NCBI GenBank assembly: GCA_946482515.1
Contig: CAMLRS010000001.1
Location: 62,001-126,000 of the forward strand
Direction of reading: 5' to 3'
DNA length: 64,000 nucleotides
Source: an uncultured Flavobacteriales bacterium
GTDB lineage: Bacteria; Bacteroidota; Bacteroidia; Flavobacteriales; Crocinitomicaceae
Numbering within the stretch: position 1 is the stretch's first letter; every line of letters begins with the position of its first letter. The position numbers and the translations under genes were made by a program. This document shows positions 45,718 to 54,580 of this stretch, piece after piece. The notes below the pieces were generated by a model. The model searched no databases. It was given only the letters and a program-made list of their open reading frames with translations, and was not told the DNA's origin.

Positions 45718-46562
45718 TTCGCATTGATACGAACAGCCCTTCGGTACGCCGTTGGGCTGTTTCCTTTTTGTTTCCGGAAGAACTTCGTCAGGTGGCTTTC
45801 GTCTGTGAAACCAAACTCGTAGGCTATTTCACTGACGCGTTTATCGCTGAACTGTAAGCGGTGCTCGATGAGCCGTGTCTTGTAATTGGAGATGTATTGC
45901 TGCATCGTTTCATTGGCGTGGCGCTTGAAATACGTCCCAAGATACGCGTTGGAAATTCCGAAATGCTCACTGATATGGGCCGCGCGCAGCTTGTCGGGAC
46001 TGTAAATGTGCGCCTGGATGTATTGCAGGATGTCCATCGCCTTTTCTTCCATGCCGTTATTGAGATGAACCGGCAGGTATTTCATGATGTTGCGCGCCAC
46101 AATCACAATAAGCGTATTGACCAGCTGCTTTACCAGCTCCTTTTTATACGGATCGTCGTTGCCCAGCTCGCGCAGGATGGCCGTGATCAGTGGCTTCACC
46201 AGCTCTTTGTCGGTTTGATTCCGAAGGATGCAGCCCGGCTGGTGATTGGCGTTTTGCAGAATGTATTCAAGGCGCTGAATGTTCTCTGAAAGCAAGCCGC
46301 CATTCCTGATGTAAATGTTGTTGAACCGCAGGAAAAAGAATTCCGTGGTCGTATCGATCTCGAACGAATGACAATCCTCGGGCGTGATCAGGAATAGATG
46401 TCCGGGATGGTAACGGAATTTGTTTTGATTGATGCATTGCTTTCCCGTACCACCGATGATATACACCAGCTCGAAAAAACTGTGCTGGTGATCGCTTTTC
46501 GGGCATTCGTTCAGCGTTTTGTGGACAATCGAAAACGGCTCGTGTAAATTCTCTCGCATCAT
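45714..46562 (-). CDS. AraC family transcriptional regulator
   Basis: A 282-residue regulator, counted from ATG 46562. An upstream in-frame ATG (46610) would lie inside the -7 box and operator, so it is rejected. An N-terminal cupin-type sensor domain (~1-125: [34 protein letters not shown]) is followed by a C-terminal double helix-turn-helix (~180-282: [38 protein letters not shown] ... [34 protein letters not shown]). It is divergent from the oxidoreductase across a 29-base inverted repeat and probably controls it and itself. The inducer is unknown. Confidence 0.88.
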   Translation of the reverse strand: MMRENLHEPFSIVHKTLNECPKSDHQHSFFELVYIIGGTGKQCINQNKFRYHPGHLFLITPEDCHSFEIDTTTEFFFLRFNNIYIRNGGLLSENIQRLEYILQNANHQPGCILRNQTDKELVKPLITAILRELGNDDPYKKELVKQLVNTLIVIVARNIMKYLPVHLNNGMEEKAMDILQYIQAHIYSPDKLRAAHISEHFGISNAYLGTYFKRHANETMQQYISNYKTRLIEHRLQFSDKRVSEIAYEFGFTDESHLTKFFRKQKGNSPTAYRRAVRINAN

Positions 46563-46567
46563 AAAGG

Positions 46568-46629
46568 CAAATGTACAGGAATATGTAAAATATATACCGA
46601 TATTATTCATTCAAATCGGTATAATTTTG
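46568..46629. promoter_or_regulatory. Divergent promoters and operator of AraC regulator / oxidoreductase
   Basis: On the minus strand the -7 box is TACATTTG (46568-46575), five bases before the regulator ATG. On the plus strand it is TAATTTTG (46622-46629), 21 bases before the oxidoreductase ATG. Between them lies a perfect inverted repeat TATACCGAT-N13-ATCGGTATA (46593-46601 / 46615-46623), which overlaps the plus-strand promoter. It is a strong operator candidate. Confidence 0.75.
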
Positions 46630-46650
46630 ACTTTATAAACAATCAGAACA

Positions 46651-47586
46651 ATGAAAGCAATTATCTTACAGGAACCGGGACCAGCATCCACCCTGACTCT
46701 TACAGACATTCCGGCACCAACGATCCAGGACGGCGAAGTACTTGTACAAGTGAAAGCCATCAGTATTAATCCCGTTGATGTAAAAAGCCGTGCAGGAAAA
46801 GGCATCTACGGCCGGATCAAAGACGCCGGGACACTCATTCTTGGCTGGGACATTTCCGGCGTTGTCACGTCATCACGATCTGAGCTTTTTTCTCCGGGCG
46901 ATGAGGTGTTCGGTATGGTCAACTTCCCGGGCCACGGAAAGGCTTATGCCGAATATGTTGCTGTTCCGGCTTCCCAGCTGGCACAGAAACCAGGAAACAT
47001 CGATCACGATCAGGCTGCTGCCACTACACTGGCTGCATTAACGGCATGGCAAGCTCTCGTAACGAATGCGAAGATCAAAGCCGGCGATCGCGTACTGATC
47101 CATGCAGCTTCGGGTGGTGTGGGACATTTTGCTGTTCAGCTGGCCAAACACTTGGGCGCTTATGTGGTGGGAACGTCTTCAGCTGCCAACCGCGATTTTG
47201 TGCTTTCACTTGGCGCCGATGAGCACATTGATTACCGGAGTCAGCAGTTTGAAGAGGTGGTCAATAACATCGATTTCGTCCTTGACACTATTGGCGGCGA
47301 AAACATCGACCGTTCACTCGAGGTCATCAAGCCAGGCGGATCGCTGATCAGTATCCCGACAGGTTTGAGCGAATCTGTCAGTGAAAAAGCCAAAGCGAAG
47401 AACATCAACGGTTATTTTATCCTCGTTCAGTCGAGCGGTGAAGATATGCGCTCCATTGCAGCTTTACTCGAAAAAGGTATTATCCGACCGTTCGTTTCCC
47501 AGCGATTTGCGTTTGAGCAGATGGCCGAAGCGCATGTGCAGCTGGAAAGCGGGCGAACTGTGGGAAAAGTGATCGTAGAGCTGTAA
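46651..47586 (+). CDS. NADPH-dependent quinone oxidoreductase-like (zinc-free MDR)
   Basis: A 311-residue medium-chain dehydrogenase/reductase of the quinone-oxidoreductase type. The GroES-like N-terminus (~1-110) has INPVDVKSRAG and GWDISGVV. The Rossmann nucleotide-binding part has HAASGGVGHFAVQLAKHLGAYVVGTSS (~150-176) and the later DEHIDYRSQQFEEVVNNIDFVLDTIGG. The catalytic zinc cysteine cluster is absent, as expected for this branch. It reduces quinones or reactive carbonyls with NADPH. It is divergent from the AraC regulator that probably controls it. Confidence 0.9.
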   Translation: MKAIILQEPGPASTLTLTDIPAPTIQDGEVLVQVKAISINPVDVKSRAGKGIYGRIKDAGTLILGWDISGVVTSSRSELFSPGDEVFGMVNFPGHGKAYAEYVAVPASQLAQKPGNIDHDQAAATTLAALTAWQALVTNAKIKAGDRVLIHAASGGVGHFAVQLAKHLGAYVVGTSSAANRDFVLSLGADEHIDYRSQQFEEVVNNIDFVLDTIGGENIDRSLEVIKPGGSLISIPTGLSESVSEKAKAKNINGYFILVQSSGEDMRSIAALLEKGIIRPFVSQRFAFEQMAEAHVQLESGRTVGKVIVEL

Positions 47587-47590
47587 CTGC

Positions 47591-48517
47591 TCAATGATTG
47601 TACTGGTAAGCGTTGTAGAACCCGGAAATCCCGATGAACAGGTAATCATACCATTTAGCGCGCACCCGCAGTTTTTCAAGCGAGGCCACGTGTTCGGGAT
47701 TCGTGTAATCGACATAACGGACTGTTTTATTGCGCAACACGACTTCGATCCCGATACCTGAAAAAGGATTCCGACGGAAGTCCCAGCCTTTGTTTTCGGC
47801 AAACGTATTGCTGCTATACAGCGTGTCGTTGCGGAAGTTCGCCAGTCGACTATTGAAATAAATCAACGCGCGGCGGTTGGCATCCTGTTCGGCCGGATGG
47901 TAATCGTGGCCCAGGTAATTATTTTCGTAATTGCCGTGTTCACTGCGCAGGCTTGGAATAGCAATGCGACCGAAGTAAGCCCACCCCATGTTGCGGCTTT
48001 GCAGGTAATGGCCATATTCGTGCTGAAAAAACGGGTTATCGGCATGCGCTGACAGGTGTTCATCGCCGATGATGTAATTGCCAAGTGTTACCGCCGGACC
48101 GCCCGCGCCGAAAAACAAACCGCGCCGACCGGTAATGGCCACCGATCCATAACGGTAGCGAACCGTATCTGCATTGCCGCAGAAGGTATTTTCGACGTGC
48201 GCATAGAACAACCCGATGGCTGTTTGCGGCAATTCCCACGTAAAGCGCGAGCAATGTTCCCACAACCGCCCGCCGAATTTCCGGTTGGGGTCGCTGATGA
48301 ACAAACCGCCCCAGATTTTGACATCGTTGGCAGCTGTTCGGTTGGCCCGTTTCCAGGCATTGCCAAAACGGCATTCCTTGCTTCCGAAAAAACCGTAGAA
48401 AAAACCACTCACCCACGAATCCACGATGAAAAACCGCCCCTTTTCGGGAACCGTCGTTGCAGCATCCGAAGGTGTCAGCTGAAGGCTGAAGAGAAGAAGC
48501 AGTACGAACCGTTTCAT
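47591..48517 (-). CDS. Exported HExGH-containing protein, family unknown
   Basis: A 308-residue protein with a signal peptide (1-19, SDA). Residue ~166 begins HEYGHYLQSR, a pattern that fits the HExxH zinc-metallopeptidase motif (H-E-Y-G-H). It is preceded by SAHADNPFFQ and followed by YENNYLGHDYHPAEQDANRRA, which could offer a third ligand. The rest is Trp/Phe/Gly-rich (GFFYGFFGSKECRFGNAWKRAN, ITGRRGLFFGAGG). I recognise no named family. It could be a metallopeptidase or a degenerate relative. It is convergent with the oxidoreductase gene, 4 bases between stops. Confidence 0.65.
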   Translation of the reverse strand: MKRFVLLLLFSLQLTPSDAATTVPEKGRFFIVDSWVSGFFYGFFGSKECRFGNAWKRANRTAANDVKIWGGLFISDPNRKFGGRLWEHCSRFTWELPQTAIGLFYAHVENTFCGNADTVRYRYGSVAITGRRGLFFGAGGPAVTLGNYIIGDEHLSAHADNPFFQHEYGHYLQSRNMGWAYFGRIAIPSLRSEHGNYENNYLGHDYHPAEQDANRRALIYFNSRLANFRNDTLYSSNTFAENKGWDFRRNPFSGIGIEVVLRNKTVRYVDYTNPEHVASLEKLRVRAKWYDYLFIGISGFYNAYQYNH

Positions 48518-48532
48518 ACAGGAAAAGTACTT

Positions 48533-48595
48533 ACAATTGACAATTAGTTGTACATTTCAATTATGCATTCTGAATTATGCACTATGCATTGAAGA
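48533..48595. repeat. AATTATGCATTCTGAATTATGC word repeat
   Basis: ATTGACAATTAGTTG, CAATTATGCATTCTGAATT and ATGCACTATGCATTG in succession. The same words occur at 56327-56390. Confidence 0.6.
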
Positions 48596-48650
48596 ACTGC
48601 CATTTCGTCACACTTTTCACTCCGGTTCGATTATTGACAAACACCCAATC

Positions 48651-49448
48651 GTGAGAACGCAAAACACATCCTTCGGTTCCTACATGGAAGCCATCGTTTA
48701 TCCGCTCCTGCTGTTAAGCGCCATGTGGATCATGTTCTGGGCCGAGCAGGTTTCCGGTATCGACCTCGTGCGGTTAGGCGTTCGCCCGCAACAGCTGGAC
48801 AGCTGGCCGGGCATTTTCCTGATGCCGCTGATCCATTCACCGAATGACATTGCGCACATTGTCAACAATTCCTTTCCGACCTTCCTGTTACTGGCCGCAC
48901 TGATCTATTATTACCGCAGCATCGCGTGGAAAGTGTTCCTGATCTCGTGGTTCGGAACCGGGCTCGGCGTTTGGCTGTTCGCCGCCGACAATCACGCCTG
49001 GCACATCGGTATGAGCGGCGTCGATTATGCACTCTTCGGCTTCCTGTTCCTATCCGGATTTTTCCGCGGCTACAAACCACTGCAAGCCATTTCGCTGTTC
49101 GTTGTTTTTGTCTACGGCAGTATGTTCTGGGGCATTTTCCCGCAGAAAGAGAACGTTTCCTGGGAAGGCCATTTTTCTGGTATGGCCATCGGATTGGTGC
49201 TCGCTGTTTTGTACCGCAAACAAGGTCCGCAAAGCCCGAAATACCAGTACGAGATCGAAAAAGAGCTGGGCATAGAACCACCTGATCTCGAAGGTCAATG
49301 GGTAGCACAGCAGGAAGAGCTGGAACGGCAGCGCCTCGAACGGGAAGAAGCACAGCGGCAATCCGTGGAGATCATTTACCACCTGCGTCGCACGGGACAA
49401 TTGCCACCGCCAAATCAGAATGAGAATCAGAAGCAGAATGAGGAATAA
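48651..49448 (+). CDS. Rhomboid family intramembrane serine protease
   Basis: A 265-residue protein from GTG 48651; the longer frame begins in a repeat. It has about six membrane helices. The rhomboid catalytic serine is in HIGMSGVDYALFGF (GxSG) and the histidine is in SWEGHFSGMAIG. HIVNNSFP is the conserved HxxN element of helix 2. It cleaves membrane proteins within the bilayer. After the last helix there is an ~80-residue soluble tail rich in Glu/Gln/Arg (EELERQRLEREEAQRQ), ending in an Asn/Gln/Lys-rich stretch; this tail is longer than in most rhomboids and may form a coiled coil. Confidence 0.82.
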   Translation: MRTQNTSFGSYMEAIVYPLLLLSAMWIMFWAEQVSGIDLVRLGVRPQQLDSWPGIFLMPLIHSPNDIAHIVNNSFPTFLLLAALIYYYRSIAWKVFLISWFGTGLGVWLFAADNHAWHIGMSGVDYALFGFLFLSGFFRGYKPLQAISLFVVFVYGSMFWGIFPQKENVSWEGHFSGMAIGLVLAVLYRKQGPQSPKYQYEIEKELGIEPPDLEGQWVAQQEELERQRLEREEAQRQSVEIIYHLRRTGQLPPPNQNENQKQNEE

Positions 49449-49505
49449 TGCTCTGAGCAAAAGTGCATAGTGCTGATCCCTAGTGTAAGTTTATCCCGGA
49501 TTCAC

Positions 49506-49513
49506 TACCTTTG
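49506..49513 (+). promoter_or_regulatory. -7 promoter box of the 1429-residue gene
   Basis: TACCTTTG, an exact TAnnTTTG match, 20 bases before the ATG. Confidence 0.6.
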
Positions 49514-49533
49514 GCGTCTCAAGCCTATTTATA

Positions 49534-52500
49534 ATGAGCCGCTTAACTTTCCTACTGATCTTTCCGATTGCTTTTTTTGCAACTTTTTCTTTCGGACAGT
49601 TCGGCTACCAGTTCAGTAATTCTTCCCAGGGTGTTTTCCTCGCCGATATTGCTATGGCCGACAGCACAACACTGTTTATCACCGGCAGCAATACCTATTC
49701 CACCAGCGTCGATGGCGGGAACAACTGGTTTACACTCAGCTCGAGTGGCATGTTTACGGAAGCGGCTTCTTTTCCATCGAACAAGTTCGGGATCGTTGTA
49801 GGAAATGAAGGGAAATACAGAACCAACACGCAATGCGGCTATTTCTGGGGATGGTCGTCGAACCGTTACGTAGGCATTAACCGGGACCTGACCGATGTTC
49901 ATTTCACCACCGAACGAAAAGGATATGTGACCGGCATGCTGGGAACCCTTGTTCATACGATCAATCAGGGAACAAACTGGACGATTATTCCGACAGGAAC
50001 CACCTCCAACCTGAACGGAGTTTATTGCACGAACGATTCCACTGCCTACGCTTGCGGAGAGAACGGAACAATCCTGAAAGTCGTCAACAATACCGTTGTC
50101 AGCACCCAAAACATTACAGCTTCTCCTCTGAACAAGATCTTCTTTACGGATGCAAACACCGGTTACGTCGTCGGCAACTCGGGGTCTATTTTCAAGACTA
50201 CGAATGGCGGAAATACCTGGACATTCCTTACTATTCCGACCACGGGTAATTTCACTGCAATCGATTTTCCAAGCCCCTCACACGGAGTGATCTGTGGCGA
50301 AGGAAGTTTGCTCTACTTAACAACAGATGCCGGAGCTACCTGGACACCCGCTATCAAGCCTCCCGGAACGTACGACTTTCTTTCCATTGCATTCCAAACC
50401 GATTCCGTAGGTTATGTAGCGACCAGCGATTATGTCATGCGAACGGACGACGGCGGATTGAACTGGTATGCGTCACAGTCAACACTCCGGCAAATTCAGT
50501 TCCCGACCGATGAAGTCGGCTACGCTTTGGGATATGGTCTGATCCAGAAAACGACCGATCGTGGTCAAACCTGGAAATCATCTGCCCTCTATACGGGATC
50601 CTACTCGGGAATGCACTTTATCAACCAGGATACTGGCTACGTGGTCGGACAACAGGGTAAAGTGTCGCGTACATTGGACGGCGCGGAAACCTGGTCGATG
50701 GTCACTGTACCAACAACGAATTTGTTGCACGACGTCTACTTTACCGATTATCTGAACGGTACGATTGTGGGCGTTAATACCGTATTGCGCACCACCAACG
50801 GCGGTCAGACATGGACAAGTGCGCTCACGACTACGTCAACATTTTACGACGTCACTTTCACCAGCTCGCTGATCGGTTATGCCTGTACAGCTACCGGAAA
50901 GATCTATAAAACAACCAATGGTGGCGCCAGCTGGACGCTTCAGACCATCACGAATACAACTGCACTCTACAGCCTCTATTTTCTCAGCAATACGGAAGGC
51001 TGGGCTGTTGGTGCCAGCGGAAAGATTTTCTATACCAACAATGGTGGCACATCCTGGACTCCACAAACCAGTGGTGTAACAACCTCTCTGCGGGGCATTC
51101 ATATTTTTGATGACCTGACAGGAGTTGCCGTAGGATATGCCGGTACGCAGCTGATCACGGAAAACGGTGGACAAACCTGGCAGAACCGATCGCTCGTAAG
51201 CTCGACACTCGATTACAACGGTCTCTGTTTCACCGATAAATACCATGGTTATTCCCTTGGCTATACGCGGGTCTATACCCTGGGTGCTTATTCACTCGGA
51301 GTGCCGCAAAGTCCCTATTGTCCATATGACTCTTATGGCTTCGGTACGTTTGCACCGTATTTCAACAACAATACTCCTTCGACGGCGGTTTTTGAAATTG
51401 TAGGACAGCACGACGATTTTGCCAACGCACAGGTCATGGACACCTTGGCCGTAGACAGCGTTGGGCATGTAGACGCTATTCTGCCGAACCTTGCTCCGGG
51501 GATATACAAAATGCGCCTCCGGCAAGTTGATAATCCCAATCATACATCGTTCCAGAAGATGATCCGAATCGCTGAGGCGCCGACCGTGAGTGTGTCCTAC
51601 TCGGATTCGCTGCTGATTGCCGTACCGTCCAGTAATGACGTCACCATCCAATGGTTTTACCGTCCTACGCCTACAACGATCTTCGATACGTATCTTGGGA
51701 ACAACGATACGATAGCCGTTACGAATACCGGCGAATACAGAGTCAAGGTTTCTTCGACCTGCTGCTACACCTATTCGGAATGGATGTACCTGGAGAACTG
51801 CAACGGTCAGCTGCATCCGGCCGTTACACACGAATTCGAGCATACGATCTGCCAGGGAGACACATTGACTGTTGGTTCGCACCAGTATTTCCAGAGCGGC
51901 GTTTATTACGATACGCTGACGGCTGCTAATTCCTGCGACAGTATTGTTCAAACCACATTGCATGTCAACCCGAAGAAATTCACGTTCCCGGAAATTGACA
52001 TTTGCCAGGGCGACAGCTTATTCCTGGAAGGTGCCTACCGAACAACTTCCGGCTTGTACACCGATTCACTACTGAGTTCAGTTGGATGTGACAGTATTGT
52101 GAAAACCACGTTAACGGTCAATCCGGTGTTCCTGACGAGTCATGCCGTTACGATTTGCCCTTCGGACAGCGTCCTGCTGGAAGGCAATTACCAGAATACC
52201 GCCGGAATCTACCGGGACACACTGCTATCCATTCATGGCTGCGACAGCATTATCGAAACCACACTCGCGCTGTATCCGGTTTATACCACGCCGTTAACAG
52301 CCGCCATCTGCGCCAACGACAGTATTTACCTCGGCGGAGCATACAGGAATGCGGCCGGAACGTATTACGACACCTTTCCAACCATTCATGGCTGCGATAG
52401 TATCCTGGCAACCACCTTGACGATTTATCCGGTTTACACAACTCCGCTTACAGCTGTCAGCTGTCCGGGCGATAGTGTTTACCTGGCCGGAAGCTATCTG

Positions 52501-53823
52501 ACGATTCCGGGCACGTATTACGACACACTTCAGACGGTAAACGGTTGCGACAGCATTTTGGCAACGACCTATACGCATTATCCTGTTTACACTACTCCGC
52601 TGACAGCGATGATTTGTCCGGACGATAGCATCTACCTGCAAGGCGATTACCGCTCGATCCCTGGAATTTACTACGACACACTGCAAACCGTTCATGGCTG
52701 CGACAGCATTCTGGCGACTACACTCACGCATTATCCGGTTTATACTACAGCGTTAACTGCCGCTATTTGCCCGGACGACAGCATGTACCTGCAAGGTGAT
52801 TACCGTTCGATCCCGGGAATTTATTATGACACGCTGCAAACCATTCACGGCTGTGACAGCATCCTTGCGACCACACTCACACATTATCCCGTTTATACTA
52901 CAGCGCTGACGGCCGCTATTTGTCCGAACGACAGTGTCTATCTCGCAGGTGATTATCAGACAGCTCCGGGTATTTATTACGATACACTTCAGACCATTCA
53001 CGGCTGTGACAGCATCCTTGTTACGACATTGAGCCATTATCCGGTTTATACGATTCCGGTGACGGAAATAATCTGCTCGAACGACAGCATTTACCTGCAA
53101 GGCGATTACCAAACCAGTCCTGGAACTTATTATGACACCCTGCAAACCATTCACGGCTGCGACAGCATTATCCAGACAACGCTTCAGGTGATTCCTTTCT
53201 ACCAGCAAAACGTTTCGCTGGCCATCTGCCAGGGCGATAGTATTTACCTCGCCGGCGATTATCAGACAGTTGCCGGAATTTATGAAGATGAGCTGACCGC
53301 AGCGAATGGTTGTGACAGCCTCATTGTGACAACACTTTCAATTCATCCGCTTCCGCAAATGCCGGGCATCAGTCAGGCTGGCGGCACACTGCATTGTTCT
53401 TCAACCGGAATGGCTACCTACGAATGGTTCCTGAACGGCGTTTCCACAGGATGCTCGACAGCCAGCTGTGCTTGTGAGGAAAATGGTATTTACACGGTGC
53501 TTGTGACCGATGCGAACGGCTGTGAAAAGCTGTCCAATGGTTTTGCGGTAACCGGCTGCGATTTAAGTACACCTGAAAACACCGGGCTGCTGATCCGCGT
53601 ATTCCCGAACCCGACCACCGGCCAGTTCGAAGTCGATTTCGGAAGCGTTTATGCACAAGCTGAGGTAAAGGTGCTCGATGTTCACGGAAGAATCATTAAC
53701 GAACACGTTCTCTCGAACACGCAATCGGCATTACTGGAATTGGATGCAGCTCCGGGCATTTATTACATCACTGTTCGCGCAGATGGAAACGGTCCGTACC
53801 TGTTCCGATTGGTGAAACAATAG
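49534..53823 (+). CDS. Giant T9SS type-A protein: YCF48-like propeller plus ten tandem repeats
   Basis: A 1429-residue exported protein: signal peptide (1-21, SFG); a beta-propeller region (~25-590) of YCF48/BNR-like blades with Asp-box words (TTNGGNTWT, TTNGGASWT, TENGGQTWQ, each followed by GYVVG/GVAVG); an Ig-like stretch (~600-765); then ten tandem 51-residue repeats (~766-1275). Each repeat reads C.GDS..L.G.Y....G.YYDTL....GCDSI..TTL..YPV with two conserved Cys. An Ig-type unit and the type-A T9SS tail (FPNPTTGQFEVDFG ... GIYYITV) end the protein. It is probably a surface stalk carrying a propeller head. No enzyme motif is visible. Confidence 0.88.
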   Translation: MSRLTFLLIFPIAFFATFSFGQFGYQFSNSSQGVFLADIAMADSTTLFITGSNTYSTSVDGGNNWFTLSSSGMFTEAASFPSNKFGIVVGNEGKYRTNTQCGYFWGWSSNRYVGINRDLTDVHFTTERKGYVTGMLGTLVHTINQGTNWTIIPTGTTSNLNGVYCTNDSTAYACGENGTILKVVNNTVVSTQNITASPLNKIFFTDANTGYVVGNSGSIFKTTNGGNTWTFLTIPTTGNFTAIDFPSPSHGVICGEGSLLYLTTDAGATWTPAIKPPGTYDFLSIAFQTDSVGYVATSDYVMRTDDGGLNWYASQSTLRQIQFPTDEVGYALGYGLIQKTTDRGQTWKSSALYTGSYSGMHFINQDTGYVVGQQGKVSRTLDGAETWSMVTVPTTNLLHDVYFTDYLNGTIVGVNTVLRTTNGGQTWTSALTTTSTFYDVTFTSSLIGYACTATGKIYKTTNGGASWTLQTITNTTALYSLYFLSNTEGWAVGASGKIFYTNNGGTSWTPQTSGVTTSLRGIHIFDDLTGVAVGYAGTQLITENGGQTWQNRSLVSSTLDYNGLCFTDKYHGYSLGYTRVYTLGAYSLGVPQSPYCPYDSYGFGTFAPYFNNNTPSTAVFEIVGQHDDFANAQVMDTLAVDSVGHVDAILPNLAPGIYKMRLRQVDNPNHTSFQKMIRIAEAPTVSVSYSDSLLIAVPSSNDVTIQWFYRPTPTTIFDTYLGNNDTIAVTNTGEYRVKVSSTCCYTYSEWMYLENCNGQLHPAVTHEFEHTICQGDTLTVGSHQYFQSGVYYDTLTAANSCDSIVQTTLHVNPKKFTFPEIDICQGDSLFLEGAYRTTSGLYTDSLLSSVGCDSIVKTTLTVNPVFLTSHAVTICPSDSVLLEGNYQNTAGIYRDTLLSIHGCDSIIETTLALYPVYTTPLTAAICANDSIYLGGAYRNAAGTYYDTFPTIHGCDSILATTLTIYPVYTTPLTAVSCPGDSVYLAGSYLTIPGTYYDTLQTVNGCDSILATTYTHYPVYTTPLTAMICPDDSIYLQGDYRSIPGIYYDTLQTVHGCDSILATTLTHYPVYTTALTAAICPDDSMYLQGDYRSIPGIYYDTLQTIHGCDSILATTLTHYPVYTTALTAAICPNDSVYLAGDYQTAPGIYYDTLQTIHGCDSILVTTLSHYPVYTIPVTEIICSNDSIYLQGDYQTSPGTYYDTLQTIHGCDSIIQTTLQVIPFYQQNVSLAICQGDSIYLAGDYQTVAGIYEDELTAANGCDSLIVTTLSIHPLPQMPGISQAGGTLHCSSTGMATYEWFLNGVSTGCSTASCACEENGIYTVLVTDANGCEKLSNGFAVTGCDLSTPENTGLLIRVFPNPTTGQFEVDFGSVYAQAEVKVLDVHGRIINEHVLSNTQSALLELDAAPGIYYITVRADGNGPYLFRLVKQ
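51829..53356 (+). repeat. Ten tandem 153-base coding repeats
   Basis: Units keep one length, 51 codons. Units 6-9 are close to identical at the DNA level (for example TACGACACACTGCAAACC and variants). These are protein-coding repeats, not a CRISPR array: no spacers, and the frame is unbroken. Confidence 0.85.
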
Positions 53824-53831
53824 ATGAGTCT

Positions 53832-53963
53832 ATTTCCCCCTTTGGAGGGAAAAGCGAGCGAAGCTCGTGCAGACTGAAGCAAGCTTGCAGACAAGCGTCT
53901 GCTGAAGGATAGGGGGAGGATATTTGCCACCCTCCTCGTTCCTCCCTCAAGGGAGGAGGCTCT
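53832..53963. repeat. G-rich element, full copy (reverse orientation)
   Basis: Starts TTCCCCCTTTGGAGGG, contains AGACTGAAGCAAGC and CTGAAGGATAGGGGGAGGA, and ends CCTCCCTCAAGGGAGGAGG. Complement words of the copy at 22315-22463 are present in order. It separates two convergent genes. Confidence 0.65.
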
Positions 53964-53973
53964 TAATCAACAA

Positions 53974-54459
53974 TCAAGGAAGAAACACTTCCGGGCGATA
54001 GCGCAGTGAGATAATGCCTGTTCCGCGGGAAAGGAAGTCCCACGATTCGAAGGGAAAGGAGAGCGTGATGAGCTCAGCGGTTCTCATATCGAGGTGCTCG
54101 TCGGAGCAGAAGCTGGCCAATTCGGAAATACCTTCATTGTGGCCAATCAGCGTGATCTTTTTAGCTTTTTCGTGCTTCAGCTCTTGCAGCAGCTGGTCCA
54201 TAGAAGCCAGGTAGAGCGATTGCCGGAATTCCGTTTCGCATGGTTCTGCTGTTTGACGGCTGATAATGGAGTGCGTCTGACGCGTCCTGGTGGCAGCTGA
54301 ACACAGAATTTTCCCCATTTCGATGTGATGCGCTTCAATGTAGTGGCCCAATAGGTTGGCTTGCGCGATCCCCTTGTCCATAAGCTCGCGATCAGCGTCT
54401 CTTCCCGAAGATGAGCTTTGCAGTGTTTTTGCGTGTCGGATCAATTGAAGTGTTAACAT
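53974..54459 (-). CDS. sixA: SixA-like phosphohistidine phosphatase
   Basis: A 161-residue histidine-phosphatase superfamily protein. Family catalytic motifs are LIRHAKT (~5-11, RHxK nucleophile His), RTRQTH and, later, GHNEGIS. It should remove phosphate from phosphohistidine of a partner protein, as SixA does in phosphorelays. It starts at MLTLQLIRHAKT because a -7 box TATATTTG (54484-54491) overlaps the upstream in-frame start. No phosphorelay partner is nearby. Confidence 0.85.
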   Translation of the reverse strand: MLTLQLIRHAKTLQSSSSGRDADRELMDKGIAQANLLGHYIEAHHIEMGKILCSAATRTRQTHSIISRQTAEPCETEFRQSLYLASMDQLLQELKHEKAKKITLIGHNEGISELASFCSDEHLDMRTAELITLSFPFESWDFLSRGTGIISLRYRPEVFLP

Positions 54460-54483
54460 AAATAGTAGTTTACCAACCCTTTT

Positions 54484-54491
54484 CAAATATA
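54484..54491 (-). promoter_or_regulatory. -7 promoter box of sixA
   Basis: TATATTTG on the minus strand, 24 bases before ATG 54459. It decides the choice of start. Confidence 0.6.
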
Positions 54492-54580
54492 GTGCGTTCT
54501 AGATTACAATCCGCACCATGCGGGGCGCTAAATTCATTAAATTGCAGGAAAATTGCCAGATAAGAACGATCCGACGTCTC

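Noticed and set aside
48537..48650. Longer N-terminus of the rhomboid protein
   Set aside because: It starts in an AATTATGCAT word repeat. GTG 48651 or ATG 48684 is more plausible; the choice between them is open.
49534..51400. Photosystem assembly role suggested by YCF48-like blades
   Set aside because: The family resemblance only shows the propeller fold. T9SS export and lack of photosynthesis genes exclude that role.
51829..53356. Regular 153-base repeats that could suggest a CRISPR array
   Set aside because: They are an unbroken reading frame, the repeats abut without unique spacers, and the protein pattern is conserved codon by codon.
54460..54486. Longer start of SixA (MKRVGKLLF...)
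   Set aside because: The -7 box TATATTTG overlaps this start, so the mRNA cannot contain it.
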